From NCBI GenBank assembly GCA_963711725.1, contig CAVQFO010000044.1:1-19086 (forward strand): DNA of 19,086 bases, written 5' to 3'. The notes below the pieces were generated by a model. That model made no database searches, had not been told where the DNA came from, and saw only the letters and a list, made by a program, of their open reading frames with translations. The position numbers and the translations under genes were made by a program. Each line of letters opens with the position of its first letter. The first letter of the stretch is position 1. The DNA is from CAVQFO01 sp963711725. Its GTDB lineage: Bacteria; Pseudomonadota; Gammaproteobacteria; Nitrococcales; Aquisalimonadaceae. Positions 9,144 to 17,500 of the stretch are shown piece after piece.

Positions 9144-9749
9144 GAGTCGGGCACCCGGGCAGCCATGCCCTGCTCGGCGTGGTGCCATTCCTGCGGCGTA
9201 TTGAGATTGAGAAAGTCATCGCATCCTTCAGGATAGTACAGGTGTGCCAAGCCCACCCGATGATACCAGCGTCGCGGTGATCGCTCGCCCTCGGCCCAGG
9301 CCTGCTCCAGATCGGCTAGTACGTTACGCGACAGCAGCGCGAACAGGGGCTGAATCTGGTCCCCCACGACGACCACGGCGCCGGGAGCACCCGATGCTCC
9401 GGCCGCGGCGAGCAGGCTGCTCTACCATATCTGCCGGGCACCCGGGCGCATCGCAAGGGACCACCACCAGCCAGGGCGTGTCCGCGCCCCGCAAGGCGGT
9501 GAGGATTCCGGCCAGCGGGCCGTCGAATACGCCCACCGCATCCGCCAGAACCCGGGGACAATAAGCCAGGTAATCATCCCGGTTACGGTTGGCGACAACC
9601 ATCACGGCGTCCACCTGCGGCTGCAACGACGCCAGCACGCGGGCGATCAACGGTTCGGGGCCGAATGAAATCAACCCCTTGTCCTCGCCTTTCATCCGGC
9701 GCCCCCGTCCACCGGCGAGCACCGCGCCCGTGACGGGTCCGCTGCGCAT
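9140..9749 (-). CDS. mobA: Molybdenum cofactor guanylyltransferase MobA (one frameshift)
   Basis: Transfers GMP from GTP to Mo-molybdopterin to make the guanine dinucleotide (bis-MGD) form used by DMSO reductase-family enzymes. The nucleotide-binding start TGAVLAGGRGRRMKGEDKGL is diagnostic. It is followed by VMVVANRN, DGPLAGILTALRGADTPWLV and VVPCDAPG. A shift near 9418 joins PADMVEQ to LLAAAGASGAPGAVVVVGDQ and QPLFALLSRNVLADLEQ. The C-terminus has the usual DDFLNLNTPQEW. About 203 residues. GGAGGT lies eight bases before ATG 9749. First gene of the operon, downstream of an FNR-like site, so anaerobic induction is likely (inference). Confidence 0.9.
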
Positions 9750-9797
9750 AAAGCTGCACCTCCAATGCTACTTTACGAATTCCGGCCTTTTCAGGCG

Positions 9798-9811
9798 TTG
9801 ATACGGGTCAA
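9798..9811 (-). promoter_or_regulatory. FNR/Anr-like box upstream of mobA
   Basis: Read on the minus strand, TTGAC-CCGT-ATCAA matches the FNR consensus TTGAT-N4-ATCAA at nine of ten defined bases. TAAAGT (9770-9775) is a possible -10. A start about seven bases beyond it would put the box near -41.5, the class II activator position, though it leaves a very short leader with the ribosome site at its 5' end. This would couple Moco synthesis to low oxygen. Confidence 0.5.
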
Positions 9812-9842
9812 ACACACTAAGATGGGCGCGAAATGTCGGCCA

Positions 9843-9864
9843 TGCAACGCCCCCGGGGGTTGCA
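9843..9864. repeat. 22-base inverted repeat upstream of the Moco operon and thioesterase
   Basis: TGCAA (9843-9847) and TTGCA (9860-9864) flank CCCCC/GGGGG (9850-9859), with a two-base bulge on one side. It lies between divergent genes, about 95-115 bases upstream of mobA and 130-150 bases upstream of the thioesterase start. It could be an operator or a transcript hairpin. A second small palindrome, GTTGT-G-ACAAC, lies at 9959-9969 near the thioesterase start. Confidence 0.35.
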
Positions 9865-9995
9865 GGCTCATTCCCTCAACCGTCTCACCGGTCTTCATAA
9901 ACCCGGCTTGCGGCAAGATCAACCCCAGATCCCACAGCCGGTGCAGCCGTTTGAAACAGTTGTGACAACCGACGAATTGGCGCCAGACTTTGACC

Positions 9996-10786
9996 ATGGA
10001 CTTCCAACAGATCCTGGACCACACCGACTCCGCACCGCGGCACGATATCCGCGTTCCCGCGACCTGGGGTCAGGGCCGCGCCACCTTCGGTGGGCTGGTG
10101 GCGGCCATGCTGTATCGTGCTCTGGCCGCGGACCTGCCGGAAGCGCGACCGATCCGCTCCCTGACCTTCTCCTTCGTGGGTCCCGTGGCGCCCGCACCGG
10201 TGGAAATCACCACCACGATCCTTCGCCGGGGGCGTGCGGTCACCCAGATGGAAGGCCGGATGGTCGAGGACGGGGAAACCGTACTCGCGGCGCTGGCCAG
10301 CTTCGGCGAGGCCCGGGATTCCCGGATCCGGTCCCGTCCGACCCGCCGCCGGCGATTGCTCCGCCGGCCGAATGCCGGGAGCTGCCTTACGCCCCCGGCG
10401 TGACGCCAGAATTCCTGAAACACTTCGAACACCGTTGGGGTATCGGCGGGGTCCCGTTCAGTGGATCGCGCAGCCGCGCCATGGGCGGCTGGGTGCGATT
10501 CCGCCAGCCGCAGCCCACCATCGATGCGAGCCAGCTTCTGGCCTTGGTGGATGCCTGGCCGCCGGCCATACTGCCCATGCTCGATCAGCCGGCACCGGCC
10601 AGCTCCCTGAGCTGGACCATCGAATTCATCCAGCCGCTGCCGAGCGTCGCCCCGGACGAATGGTTCCTGTACGAAGCCGTCGCCGACCAAGCCGCAAACG
10701 GCTACGGTCACACCGCCGCCCGCCTCTGGACAAAGGCGGGCGAGCTGCTGGCCCTGAGCCGCCAGACCGTCACCGTCTTCGCCTGA
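9996..10786 (+). CDS. Acyl-CoA thioesterase-like double-hotdog protein (one frameshift)
   Basis: About 264 residues after repairing one shift near 10330. The N-terminal half (WGQGRATFGGLVAAMLYRAL, RSLTFSFVGPVAPAPVEITT, EGRMVEDGETVLAALASFG) and C-terminal half (GGWVRFRQPQPTIDASQLLALVD, SWTIEFIQPLP, AANGYGHTAARLW) match the two hotdog folds of the 4HBT_3/TesB-like thioesterase family. Such proteins hydrolyse acyl-CoA thioesters; chain specificity cannot be read from sequence. ATG 9996 is chosen; TTG 9990 in the same frame is the alternative, and neither has a strong ribosome site. It is divergent from the Moco operon and alone on its strand, so it is probably monocistronic. Confidence 0.75.
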
Positions 10787-10920
10787 ACCCCCGACCTGCT
10801 CCCGGCGCCGCCCTCGCAAAGCCCCGTTTTGCCAATCAGTTCACTGACGAACCGGGCGTCGCGCCAAATACTTGTTGGGTTGTGATTCCGGCGCCCCGAG
10901 CGGAGTGGGGCGAGGCGCAC

Positions 10921-10993
10921 GGCAGCTTCCCAACGCCCATTTCGGTTCGCCGCCGGCTGCGCGGAGGGAACTGCCCCGAAAGGAGGTGAACCG
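10921..10993 (+). promoter_or_regulatory. Structured mRNA leader pairing with the kinase ribosome site
   Basis: Within the 209-base gap before the kinase, two long-range pairings interleave. GGCAG-c-TTCCC (10921-10931) pairs with GGGAACTGCC (10966-10975). CGGUUCGCC (10943-10951) pairs over nine bases, one of them G-U, with GGUGAACCG (10985-10993), which includes part of the strong AGGAGGTGA Shine-Dalgarno site. They can form only as a pseudoknot or as alternatives. A GCCCC/GGGGC stem lies just upstream. No known riboswitch class is recognised. Confidence 0.35.
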
Positions 10994-10995
10994 CC

Positions 10996-12163
10996 ATGCA
11001 TCACCTGCTCGCGGAGCTGTTGTCCGACGGCTTCATGCCCCACGGGAACTGTTTCCTGTGGCGGCCTTCCCTGGTTTGGCTGCATGTCATCTCGGATGGC
11101 GTAACGGCCTTGTCCTATTTTTCCATCCCCGTCGCCTTGATCTACTTTGTCCGTAAGTGGGGGACATGGTGTTTACGTCGTCTTCATCACGTTCTCCGGG
11201 TTGATCCGCCGCGGCGCCAGACCCACACCTTCGAAATGATCGTGTCTGGGAGCCCTACTACTACACGGAAGGAGTAGCGAAGGCCGCCACCGCAGCCATT
11301 TCGATGAGCACAGCCATCCTGCTCTGGTTCCTGATGCCTACCGCGCCGCGTATCCCCACGCCCTCCGCCCGAAGGGCAGCCAACGAGCAGTTGAGCCTGG
11401 AGGTGGAGGAGCGCCGGCGCGCGGAGGAATCGGTTCGGCAGACCAACCGGAACCTGGAGAACTTGGTGGCGCAACGCACCGAGGAATTGGAGCAGTTCGT
11501 CTACGCCGCCTCCCACGATCTCCAGGAGCCCCTGCGCCAGCTGAGCCACTACACGGAGTTCCTGAAGCGGGACGCGGGAGGGGCGCTGCCGGAGGCGGCG
11601 GCCGAGGACCTCGGATTTATCGGCGAGGCGGCGTCGCGCATGAGCCAATTGGTGGACTCACTGTAAGTTTGTCCCACGCGTCACGCCAGGAATTGGCCCG
11701 GGATACCGTCCTGGTGAGCGAGTGTATTGATCAGGCCAAGGCCAATCTCAGCTCCGAAATCGGCGCGCGCCAAGCGGTGCTGGAGGGCGACGTACACGCC
11801 AAGGTGGCCGCCGACCGGGTGCTCTTGACCACCGTCTATCAGAACCTGATCTCCAATGCTCTGAAATACAGCGACGAGCGGCCGGCGATCCGTTTCACCG
11901 CTGGGCGCGACGCCGAGGGCCAGTGTGTTTTGGGAGTCAGCGACGAGGGCATGGGTATTCCCGAGGAGTTTCGCGAGAAGGTGTTTCAACCATTCGTCCG
12001 CCTTCAGGCGCGGCATGACAAGCCCGGATCGGGCATCGGCTTGTCGCTCTGCGCCAAGGTGATCGAACGGCTGGGCGGACGCATCTGGGTGGAATCCAAG
12101 GCGGGCCGGGGCACCCATGTCCGGTTCACACTGCCGGCGGCCGGAGATGGATCACATGGCTGA
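10996..12163 (+). CDS. Sensor histidine kinase with ethylene-receptor-like membrane domain (frameshifted)
   Basis: About 390 residues when repaired. ATG 10996 follows a near-perfect AGGAGGTGA site. The N-terminus HVISDGVTALSYFSIPVALIYFVRK closely resembles the first membrane part of plant ETR1 and bacterial relatives, including the Asp and Tyr needed for ethylene binding. After shifts near 11163, 11173, 11220 and 11250 it continues VVFITFSGLI, GATHTFEMIVVWEPYY and KAATAAISMSTAILLWFLMP, completing three membrane helices. A coiled coil (SLEVEERRRAEESVRQTNRNLENL) leads to the H-box YAASHDLQEPLRQLSHYT (His codon 11514-11516), the phytochrome-type kinase group. One more shift at about 11664 is needed before NLISNALKYS (N-box), DEGMGIPEEF and GSGIGLSL (ATP-binding). 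It overlaps the next gene by eight bases, so that regulator is the likely partner. Ligand binding is inferred; the copper-ligand Cys codon reads as Arg. Confidence 0.8.
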
Positions 12164-13535
12164 AGCGACGCCCTACAAGATTCTGCATGTCGAGGATAAC
12201 CGGGCGGATGCAATGGTGGTCCGGCGCCTGCTCTCCGAATTGGGATTCCGCGCCGACGTGGAAACCGTGGACGACGGCTCCGCGGCCCTGCAGTGGCTGC
12301 ACTCGCACCGCGAACCCGGCTTTCGGCAGGCCGACATCGTTCTGCTGGACCTCAATCTCCCGCGGCTCTCGGGCCACGATCTATTGGCCCGTATCAAGGA
12401 CGACGAACGGTTGAGGGCGATCCCGGTGGTGGTGCTGACCTCATCCACCTCCGATATGGAAGCCGCGTCCTGCTTCAGCAGCGGCGCCAACGGCTACATC
12501 ACAAAGAGCAGCAACCTGGAAACCTATCGCCGCAAACTGCGCTCCGTCATGGAGATCTGGGCCAGCCGCGATGGCGGGGAGCCGCCCGGCGAAACCGCGG
12601 TGCAAGCCCACCGGCCCGTCGCCACCGACGGCGGCGACCTGCGTGTCCTGATCGTGGATGATTCCCGAGCCGACGCGGAACTGACCCGTCGTTATCTGGC
12701 GCTGTCGCGGCGCTGGCGGATCAGTTGCGAAATCGTTTCCGACCCGGAAGCCGCCAGCGAGCGACTTCGCCACCGCGACGTGGACATCCTGTTCATCGAC
12801 CACCACATGCCCGGCCGCACCGGAGTCGATTATCTCCGGGAAATTCGAAGCACCCTTAATGATGCGGGCATCGTCGTGCTCACGGGCCAGGGCGACGAAC
12901 GGGTGGCGGCACTCGCCACCCGCTACGGAGCCGATGACTACCTGGCCAAGATGGACCTCAGCGGCGCCACCCTGGAACAGGCCATCGCGGTGGCACTTTC
13001 CAAGGCCAACGATCGCCGCGTGATCCACACAGACGGCCTGACCGGCCTGTACAACCGGCGCGCCTTCGACCAGCGGCTGAGCGAGGAATTGAGCCGTTCC
13101 GTCCGCTATGGCGGGGTGTTCTGCCTGATGCTGGTGGACCTGGATCACTTCAAGGAAATCAACGATTCCTATGGCCACGTGACGGGCGACCGCCTGCTGG
13201 CCCAATTGGGCGAGGTTTTCAGGAATTCGCTGCGCGACACCGACTTCGCGGCGCGCTTCGGCGGCGACGAGTTCTGCATCATTGCCCCCGAAACCGACAG
13301 TGAGGAAGCCTGCAATACCGCCCGCCGGCTCTGCGAGCGGGTTTCGGAGACGGTCTTTCGGGGCAGCCAAGCCGGGATGGTGCTGCGCCTGAGCTGCAGC
13401 ATCGGGGTGGTCCGGTTTGCCGGTGGCGAGATCACGGACGTGTCCACCGCTCTGGAACGGGCAGACGAAGCCATGTACCGAGTCAAGCAGCAGGGCGGGA
13501 ACAGTGTGCACCTGCTCGATGACCTGGGTGAATAA
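12156..13535 (+). CDS. REC-REC-GGDEF response regulator (diguanylate cyclase)
   Basis: 459 residues, intact. I start at ATG 12156 (MAEATPYKILHVEDN) because GGAG lies nine bases upstream; an ATG at 12147 is too close to it. REC1 (about 8-135) has VEDNRADAMVVRRLL, phosphoacceptor Asp65 in VLLDLNLP and Lys117; it is of the Rcp1 type that partners phytochrome-class kinases. REC2 (about 162-285) has VDDSRADAEL, Asp215 in FIDHHMP and Lys265. The GGDEF domain (about 290-455) has DGLTGLYNRRAF, DLDHFKEINDSYGH and FGGDEF (369-373). An RxxD inhibitory site (Arg360-Asp363) lies five residues upstream. It should be an active, product-inhibited cyclic-di-GMP synthase controlled by phosphorylation from the overlapping kinase gene. 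Confidence 0.92.
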   Translation: MAEATPYKILHVEDNRADAMVVRRLLSELGFRADVETVDDGSAALQWLHSHREPGFRQADIVLLDLNLPRLSGHDLLARIKDDERLRAIPVVVLTSSTSDMEAASCFSSGANGYITKSSNLETYRRKLRSVMEIWASRDGGEPPGETAVQAHRPVATDGGDLRVLIVDDSRADAELTRRYLALSRRWRISCEIVSDPEAASERLRHRDVDILFIDHHMPGRTGVDYLREIRSTLNDAGIVVLTGQGDERVAALATRYGADDYLAKMDLSGATLEQAIAVALSKANDRRVIHTDGLTGLYNRRAFDQRLSEELSRSVRYGGVFCLMLVDLDHFKEINDSYGHVTGDRLLAQLGEVFRNSLRDTDFAARFGGDEFCIIAPETDSEEACNTARRLCERVSETVFRGSQAGMVLRLSCSIGVVRFAGGEITDVSTALERADEAMYRVKQQGGNSVHLLDDLGE

Positions 13536-13573
13536 CGGTGTCCGCCTCGCGGCGAAACCGACTCGGGTGTCAG

Positions 13574-13590
13574 GTTAGACTAACGTCTAA
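13574..13590. promoter_or_regulatory. Inverted repeat, candidate operator
   Basis: TTAGAC (13575-13580), spacer TAAC, GTCTAA (13585-13590) form a perfect 6+6 dyad in an otherwise GC-rich gap. An overlapping alternative dyad, GTTAG-A-CTAAC, covers 13574-13584. The position, about 250 bases before the regulator and 40 after the GGDEF gene, fits either an operator or a short terminator hairpin. There is no T-tract. Confidence 0.3.
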
Positions 13591-13775
13591 TGGCTGGGCC
13601 GCGGGCATCCGGTCAAGAATGCGGTAGTGGAGGACGCGGGAGGCGTCTTCGCTGGCCACCGCCCCGCGACAAGGCCCAACGGGGTGTATCCTGTAACGAC
13701 GCCGCGCTGCCGGGCGGGGGGTACGCGCGGGCGGGCGGCTGAATCGTGGGATCGGACGTGCCACCCGGCTGTCCC

Positions 13776-13839
13776 ACTCCCTTGAGGGAGTCCGTCAGGC
13801 GCAGCGGTGGCTTCCCTGTGAGTCCGGCTGGGAGAAGCC
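13776..13839 (+). promoter_or_regulatory. Two leader hairpins, one covering the ribosome site
   Basis: ACTCCC-TTGA-GGGAGT (13776-13791) is a perfect six-pair hairpin. Downstream GGCTTCCC (13809-13816) can pair with GGG-ag-AAGCC (13830-13839), closing over the Shine-Dalgarno site GGGAGAAG just before ATG 13842. This could limit translation, but it is a pairing seen by eye without energy calculation. It does not match a riboswitch class I know. Confidence 0.25.
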
Positions 13840-13841
13840 GC

Positions 13842-14507
13842 ATGTCATCGACCAAGAAAATCATTATCGCCGACGACCATCCGCTGTTCCGGGCCGCCCT
13901 TCATCAGGCGGTTTTTCAGGTCCTGGGCGACGTCCAGTTCATCGAGGCCGACTCCTTTTCGGGCGTGCAGGACGCCGCCGAGGAACACCCGGACGCGGAT
14001 CTGGTGCTGCTGGATCTTCATATGCCGGGCACCCACGGCTTCTCGGGGCTGGTCTATCTGCGCGGGCAATATCCAGGGCTACCGGTGGTGGTGGTTTCCG
14101 CCAACGAGCGCTCCAGCGTGATTCACCGCGCCATCGACTACGGGGCCTCGGGCTTCATTCCCAAGTCGGCCGCCCTGCCCGAGATCTCCACCGCCTTGCA
14201 CAGCGTACTGGAAGGCGAAGTGTGGCTGCCCCCCAAGGCCGGTAGCGAGGGAACCCGCGTCCACCCCGAGGACGCCGCCTTTGCGGATCGACTGGCGGCA
14301 CTGACTCCGCAGCAGTTCCGGGTACTGGTCCTGCTCACCGACGGCCTGCTGAACAAGCAGATCGCCGCGGAACTGGATGTGTCCGAGGCCACGGTGAAGG
14401 CGCACGTCACCGCAATCCTCAAGAAATTGGGGGTCAGCAGCCGCACTCAGGCGGTGATCGCCGCGCGCCGGCTGGAGATCGACACCCCGGCCCATGCCGA
14501 CATCTAG
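13842..14507 (+). CDS. crbR: LuxR-family response regulator, CrbR/ErdR-like
   Basis: 221 residues, intact. ATG 13842 has GGGAGAAG just upstream. The receiver domain starts KIIIADDHPLFRAAL, with phosphoacceptor Asp58 in VLLDLHMPGTHGFSGL, then VVVVSANE and Lys108 in GASGFIPKSA. A linker with GEVWLPP leads to the C-terminal LuxR helix-turn-helix: LTPQQFRVLVLLTDGLLNKQIAAELDVSEATVKAHVTAIL, about residues 152-197. The wording of both domains matches ErdR (Pseudomonas) and CrbR (Vibrio), which activate acetyl-CoA synthetase and related acetate or ethanol use genes. Its stop faces that of a CrbS/MxtR-like hybrid kinase 59 bases away, the partner expected for this family. The functional assignment is by family; target genes are not in the window. 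Confidence 0.85.
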   Translation: MSSTKKIIIADDHPLFRAALHQAVFQVLGDVQFIEADSFSGVQDAAEEHPDADLVLLDLHMPGTHGFSGLVYLRGQYPGLPVVVVSANERSSVIHRAIDYGASGFIPKSAALPEISTALHSVLEGEVWLPPKAGSEGTRVHPEDAAFADRLAALTPQQFRVLVLLTDGLLNKQIAAELDVSEATVKAHVTAILKKLGVSSRTQAVIAARRLEIDTPAHADI

Positions 14508-14528
14508 GGATAACGGGGTCTGTTCATG

Positions 14529-14557
14529 CGCCTGCGTTATGGCCTGAGAGGCAGGCG
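14529..14557. terminator. Stem-loop between convergent crbR and crbS
   Basis: CGCCTGC (14529-14535) pairs perfectly with GCAGGCG (14551-14557) around a 15-base loop, inside the 59-base gap between two convergent stop codons. It has no T-tract on either side, so it is at best a bidirectional terminator-like element. Confidence 0.4.
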
Positions 14558-14566
14558 TGGTGTTGT

Positions 14567-17500
14567 TCAGGCCGCGCGAGAACGCAGCAGTTTGTTCAGC
14601 ATGGCGCGCAGGCCGGCGGGCTTGAGCGGCTTGCGCAGATATTGATAACCCAGCTCCAGGGTGTGCTCCCGTAATTCGTTGTTGTGGTCAGCCGTGACCA
14701 GCACGCCCGGCACCGGCTTCGCCCACAATCCCTGCAAGCGCTCCATCACCGCAAGCCCCGTGTCCTGATCGTCCAGATGGTAGTCGGCCAGCATGATGTC
14801 CACACGCCGCCCGACCTTCGCCAGCGCTTCCCGGGCGGAGGCTTCAGAGTCGGCCGTAATCACGTCGCAGTTCCAGCCCCGCAGCAGTGCCGTCATACCT
14901 TCCAGAATGGCGGCGTCGTTATCGATACAAAGGATGCGGACCCCCTTCAGTGCTTCGGCCGATTTGGCGGGTCGAACGGCGGCGGTCCGCTGCCGCGCGG
15001 CGTTGGGCACGCCCAGGGGCACGTCCACGGAAAACATCGTGCCCCTGTGCGGCGTGGAACGCACCGCAATGGGGTGCGCCAGCATCCGCGCGATGCGGTC
15101 CGCGATGGCCAATCCCAGGCCCAGGCATTTTTCGCCGCGCGGATCCTGGTGGCTCAGACGATGGAACTCCTCGAAGATCTTCTTTCGCTGATGCTCCGGA
15201 ATGCCCGGGCCGGTGTCCCAAACCTGGATGGACAGACGGTCTCCACGAACACGACAGCCCAGCAGAACCCGGCCCTTGTCGGTATAACGAATGGCGTTGG
15301 ACAGAAAGTTCTGCAGAACGCGGCGCAAGAGCGCCGGATCGCTGCGCACATAGCGCCCACAGCGTATTCGCCGGAACCCCAGCTCCCTCTCCCGGGCCAA
15401 GGCGGTGAACTCCACGTCCAGCGCCGAAAGTACGTCGTCAATGGCGAATTCCTCGATCTCGGGCTTCAATGCACCGGCATCGAGCTTCGAGATGTCCAGC
15501 AGTTCGCTGAGCAGGCCCTCGGCCGAGCGCAGCGCGCTGCCAATATGACCGATCAACTGCCGATCCTGGGGCGTGAAATCGCGTTGCTCGAGGGCCGATA
15601 CGAACAGACCGGCGGCATTCAGCGGCTGCAGTAGATCGTGACTGGCGGCCGCCAGGAACCGGGTCTTGCTTACATTCGCTTGCTCCGCCTCGCCCTTGGC
15701 TTGCCGCAGCGCAGTTTCCACCTCGGCGCGCACGGCGTTCTCCCGGCGCAGGGCCTCGTTGGCCTGAGTCAAGGCGTGGGTCCGTTCCTGCACGCGCTGT
15801 TCCAGGGTCTCGTTGGCTTCCTTCAGCGCCCGTTCGGCCTCCACCCGCTCGGTGATGTCCTGGAACAGAGCGAACAGCCCGACGACTTCACCGTCGCGGC
15901 CGAAATCCGGGATGTAGGTTCCCAACGCGTGACGGATGGTGCCGTCAGGGGTCGGGAGGTAAGTCTCGAAGCTTTGCGGCCGCCCCGCCAGCGCCTGATC
16001 CATGTAGGGCAGTCGATCGTGGTAGAACTCGCCGGAGAACAGCTCCTTGACCGTGCGGCCATAGATGTCTTCCCGCTTCAGGCGCCAGGCACGTTCGTAG
16101 GCCCGATTGGTGAAGCGGAACCGTTGGTCCGAATCGATATAGGCGATGAGCACCGGCACGTTATCGGTATAGACGCGGATGTTCTGCTCGCTTTCGCGCA
16201 GCGCCTGCTCGATCTTCTTGTGTTCGGTTATGTCGGTGAAGGTGGTAACGAATCCGCCGCCGGGCATGGGGTTGCCGCGGATCTCCAGCACTGTCCCGTC
16301 GGGACGCGTGCGTTGGTAGCCGTAAGGTTCCCCCCGCTTGACCGCGGCGATCCGGGCGCTGGCGTCGGCCAGCGGATCTTCGCTTTCCAGGCCGTATTCA
16401 CCATGGCGCGAGTTGTAGCGCACCACCTCGGCCAGGGGCAGGCCGACCCGAACAAAGCCGGGCGGATAACCGAATATCTCCAGATAGCGCTGATTCCAGG
16501 CGACGATGCGCTGGTCCCGGTCGACCACCCGTATTCCCTGACTGACGCTTTCGATAGTGGCCTGCAACAACTCGCGGTTGAACTGAAGGGCCTGGGAGGT
16601 CTCGCCCACGATGGTGGCGACCTCTTCCAACTGCATGTCCCCACCGCGCAGCGCCGAAGCCAGGACCATGCGCGCCGAGGATGCGCCAATGACGCTGGCC
16701 ATCAGGCGTTCGGTCAGTGCAATCAGCGCGGGCTCGGCGGACTCGGCGGGCGAGAGGGATCGACGACGTTCCACGCCGTAGGCCGCGAATGCGCCCCGCG
16801 CCCGCTCCTCGCCGATGAATCGGCCGGCCAGCATTTGCAGATCTTCCACCGTGGCGGCACTGCGGTTGCGGAGGATGTGGCCCGCTTCCTCCAGCGTGGG
16901 CATGTCCACGAAGGCGGTGCCCTGGGTACGCTCCACCAGTCGCTGTCGACCGACCAACGAGAAGACCACGAGACACAGGCTGTTGAGCAACAGGCTCCAG
17001 AGCAGGCCGTGGGTGGTGGTATCGAAATGAAACACACCGAACAGCGCCGTGGGTTTGAGCCATTCGATACCGAGGGGGCCGTGCTGCAACAGACTGTAGG
17101 GAATCCAGCCGGAACTGGCCAAGGTCGGCACCAACAAGGTGTACGCCCACAGCACGAAGCCCGCCGCCAGACCCACGAGAACGCCGCGCCGGTTCGCCCG
17201 TTTCCAGTACATGCCGGCGATGATCGCGGGCGCGAACTGGGACACCGCCGCGAAGGCCAGTATGCCAAAGGAGGCCAGGGCCGCGAATTCGGCAATCATG
17301 CGGTAATACATGTAAGCCAGCAGCAGGATGCCGGTAATCGCTATCCGGCGAATGTACAGGAGCAGCCGGCTGACGTCCTTGCGCTGGCTCAGGCCCAGTG
17401 GATTCCACCGCAGCAGCAGGGGCATGACCACGTCATTGCAGACCATGATGCTGAGCGCGAGCGTGGCGACAATGACCATTCCTGTGCCCGCGGAAAACCC

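Larger units (their letters stand above)
13536..13841. other. Non-coding gap before the LuxR-type regulator
   Basis: 306 bases with no supported gene. It holds a 16-base inverted repeat (13575-13590), a small stem GACGC/GCGTC (about 13635-13649) and two leader hairpins close to the downstream gene, listed separately. TATCCT near 13686 could be a -10 element, but no convincing -35 goes with it. An upstream in-frame GTG at 13746 would extend the downstream protein by 32 residues with no homology, so I do not use it. Confidence 0.5.

Noticed and set aside
9791..10024. 77-residue minus-strand frame with a CHNC pair, upstream of mobA
   Set aside because: It overlaps the thioesterase start and the FNR-like site, has no good ribosome site, and the Cys pair alone is not evidence of a gene.
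13755..13841. GTGCCACC and GTGAGTCCGG strings suggesting a cobalamin riboswitch before crbR
   Set aside because: The order and spacing of the blocks do not match the cobalamin aptamer and the B12 box is absent.
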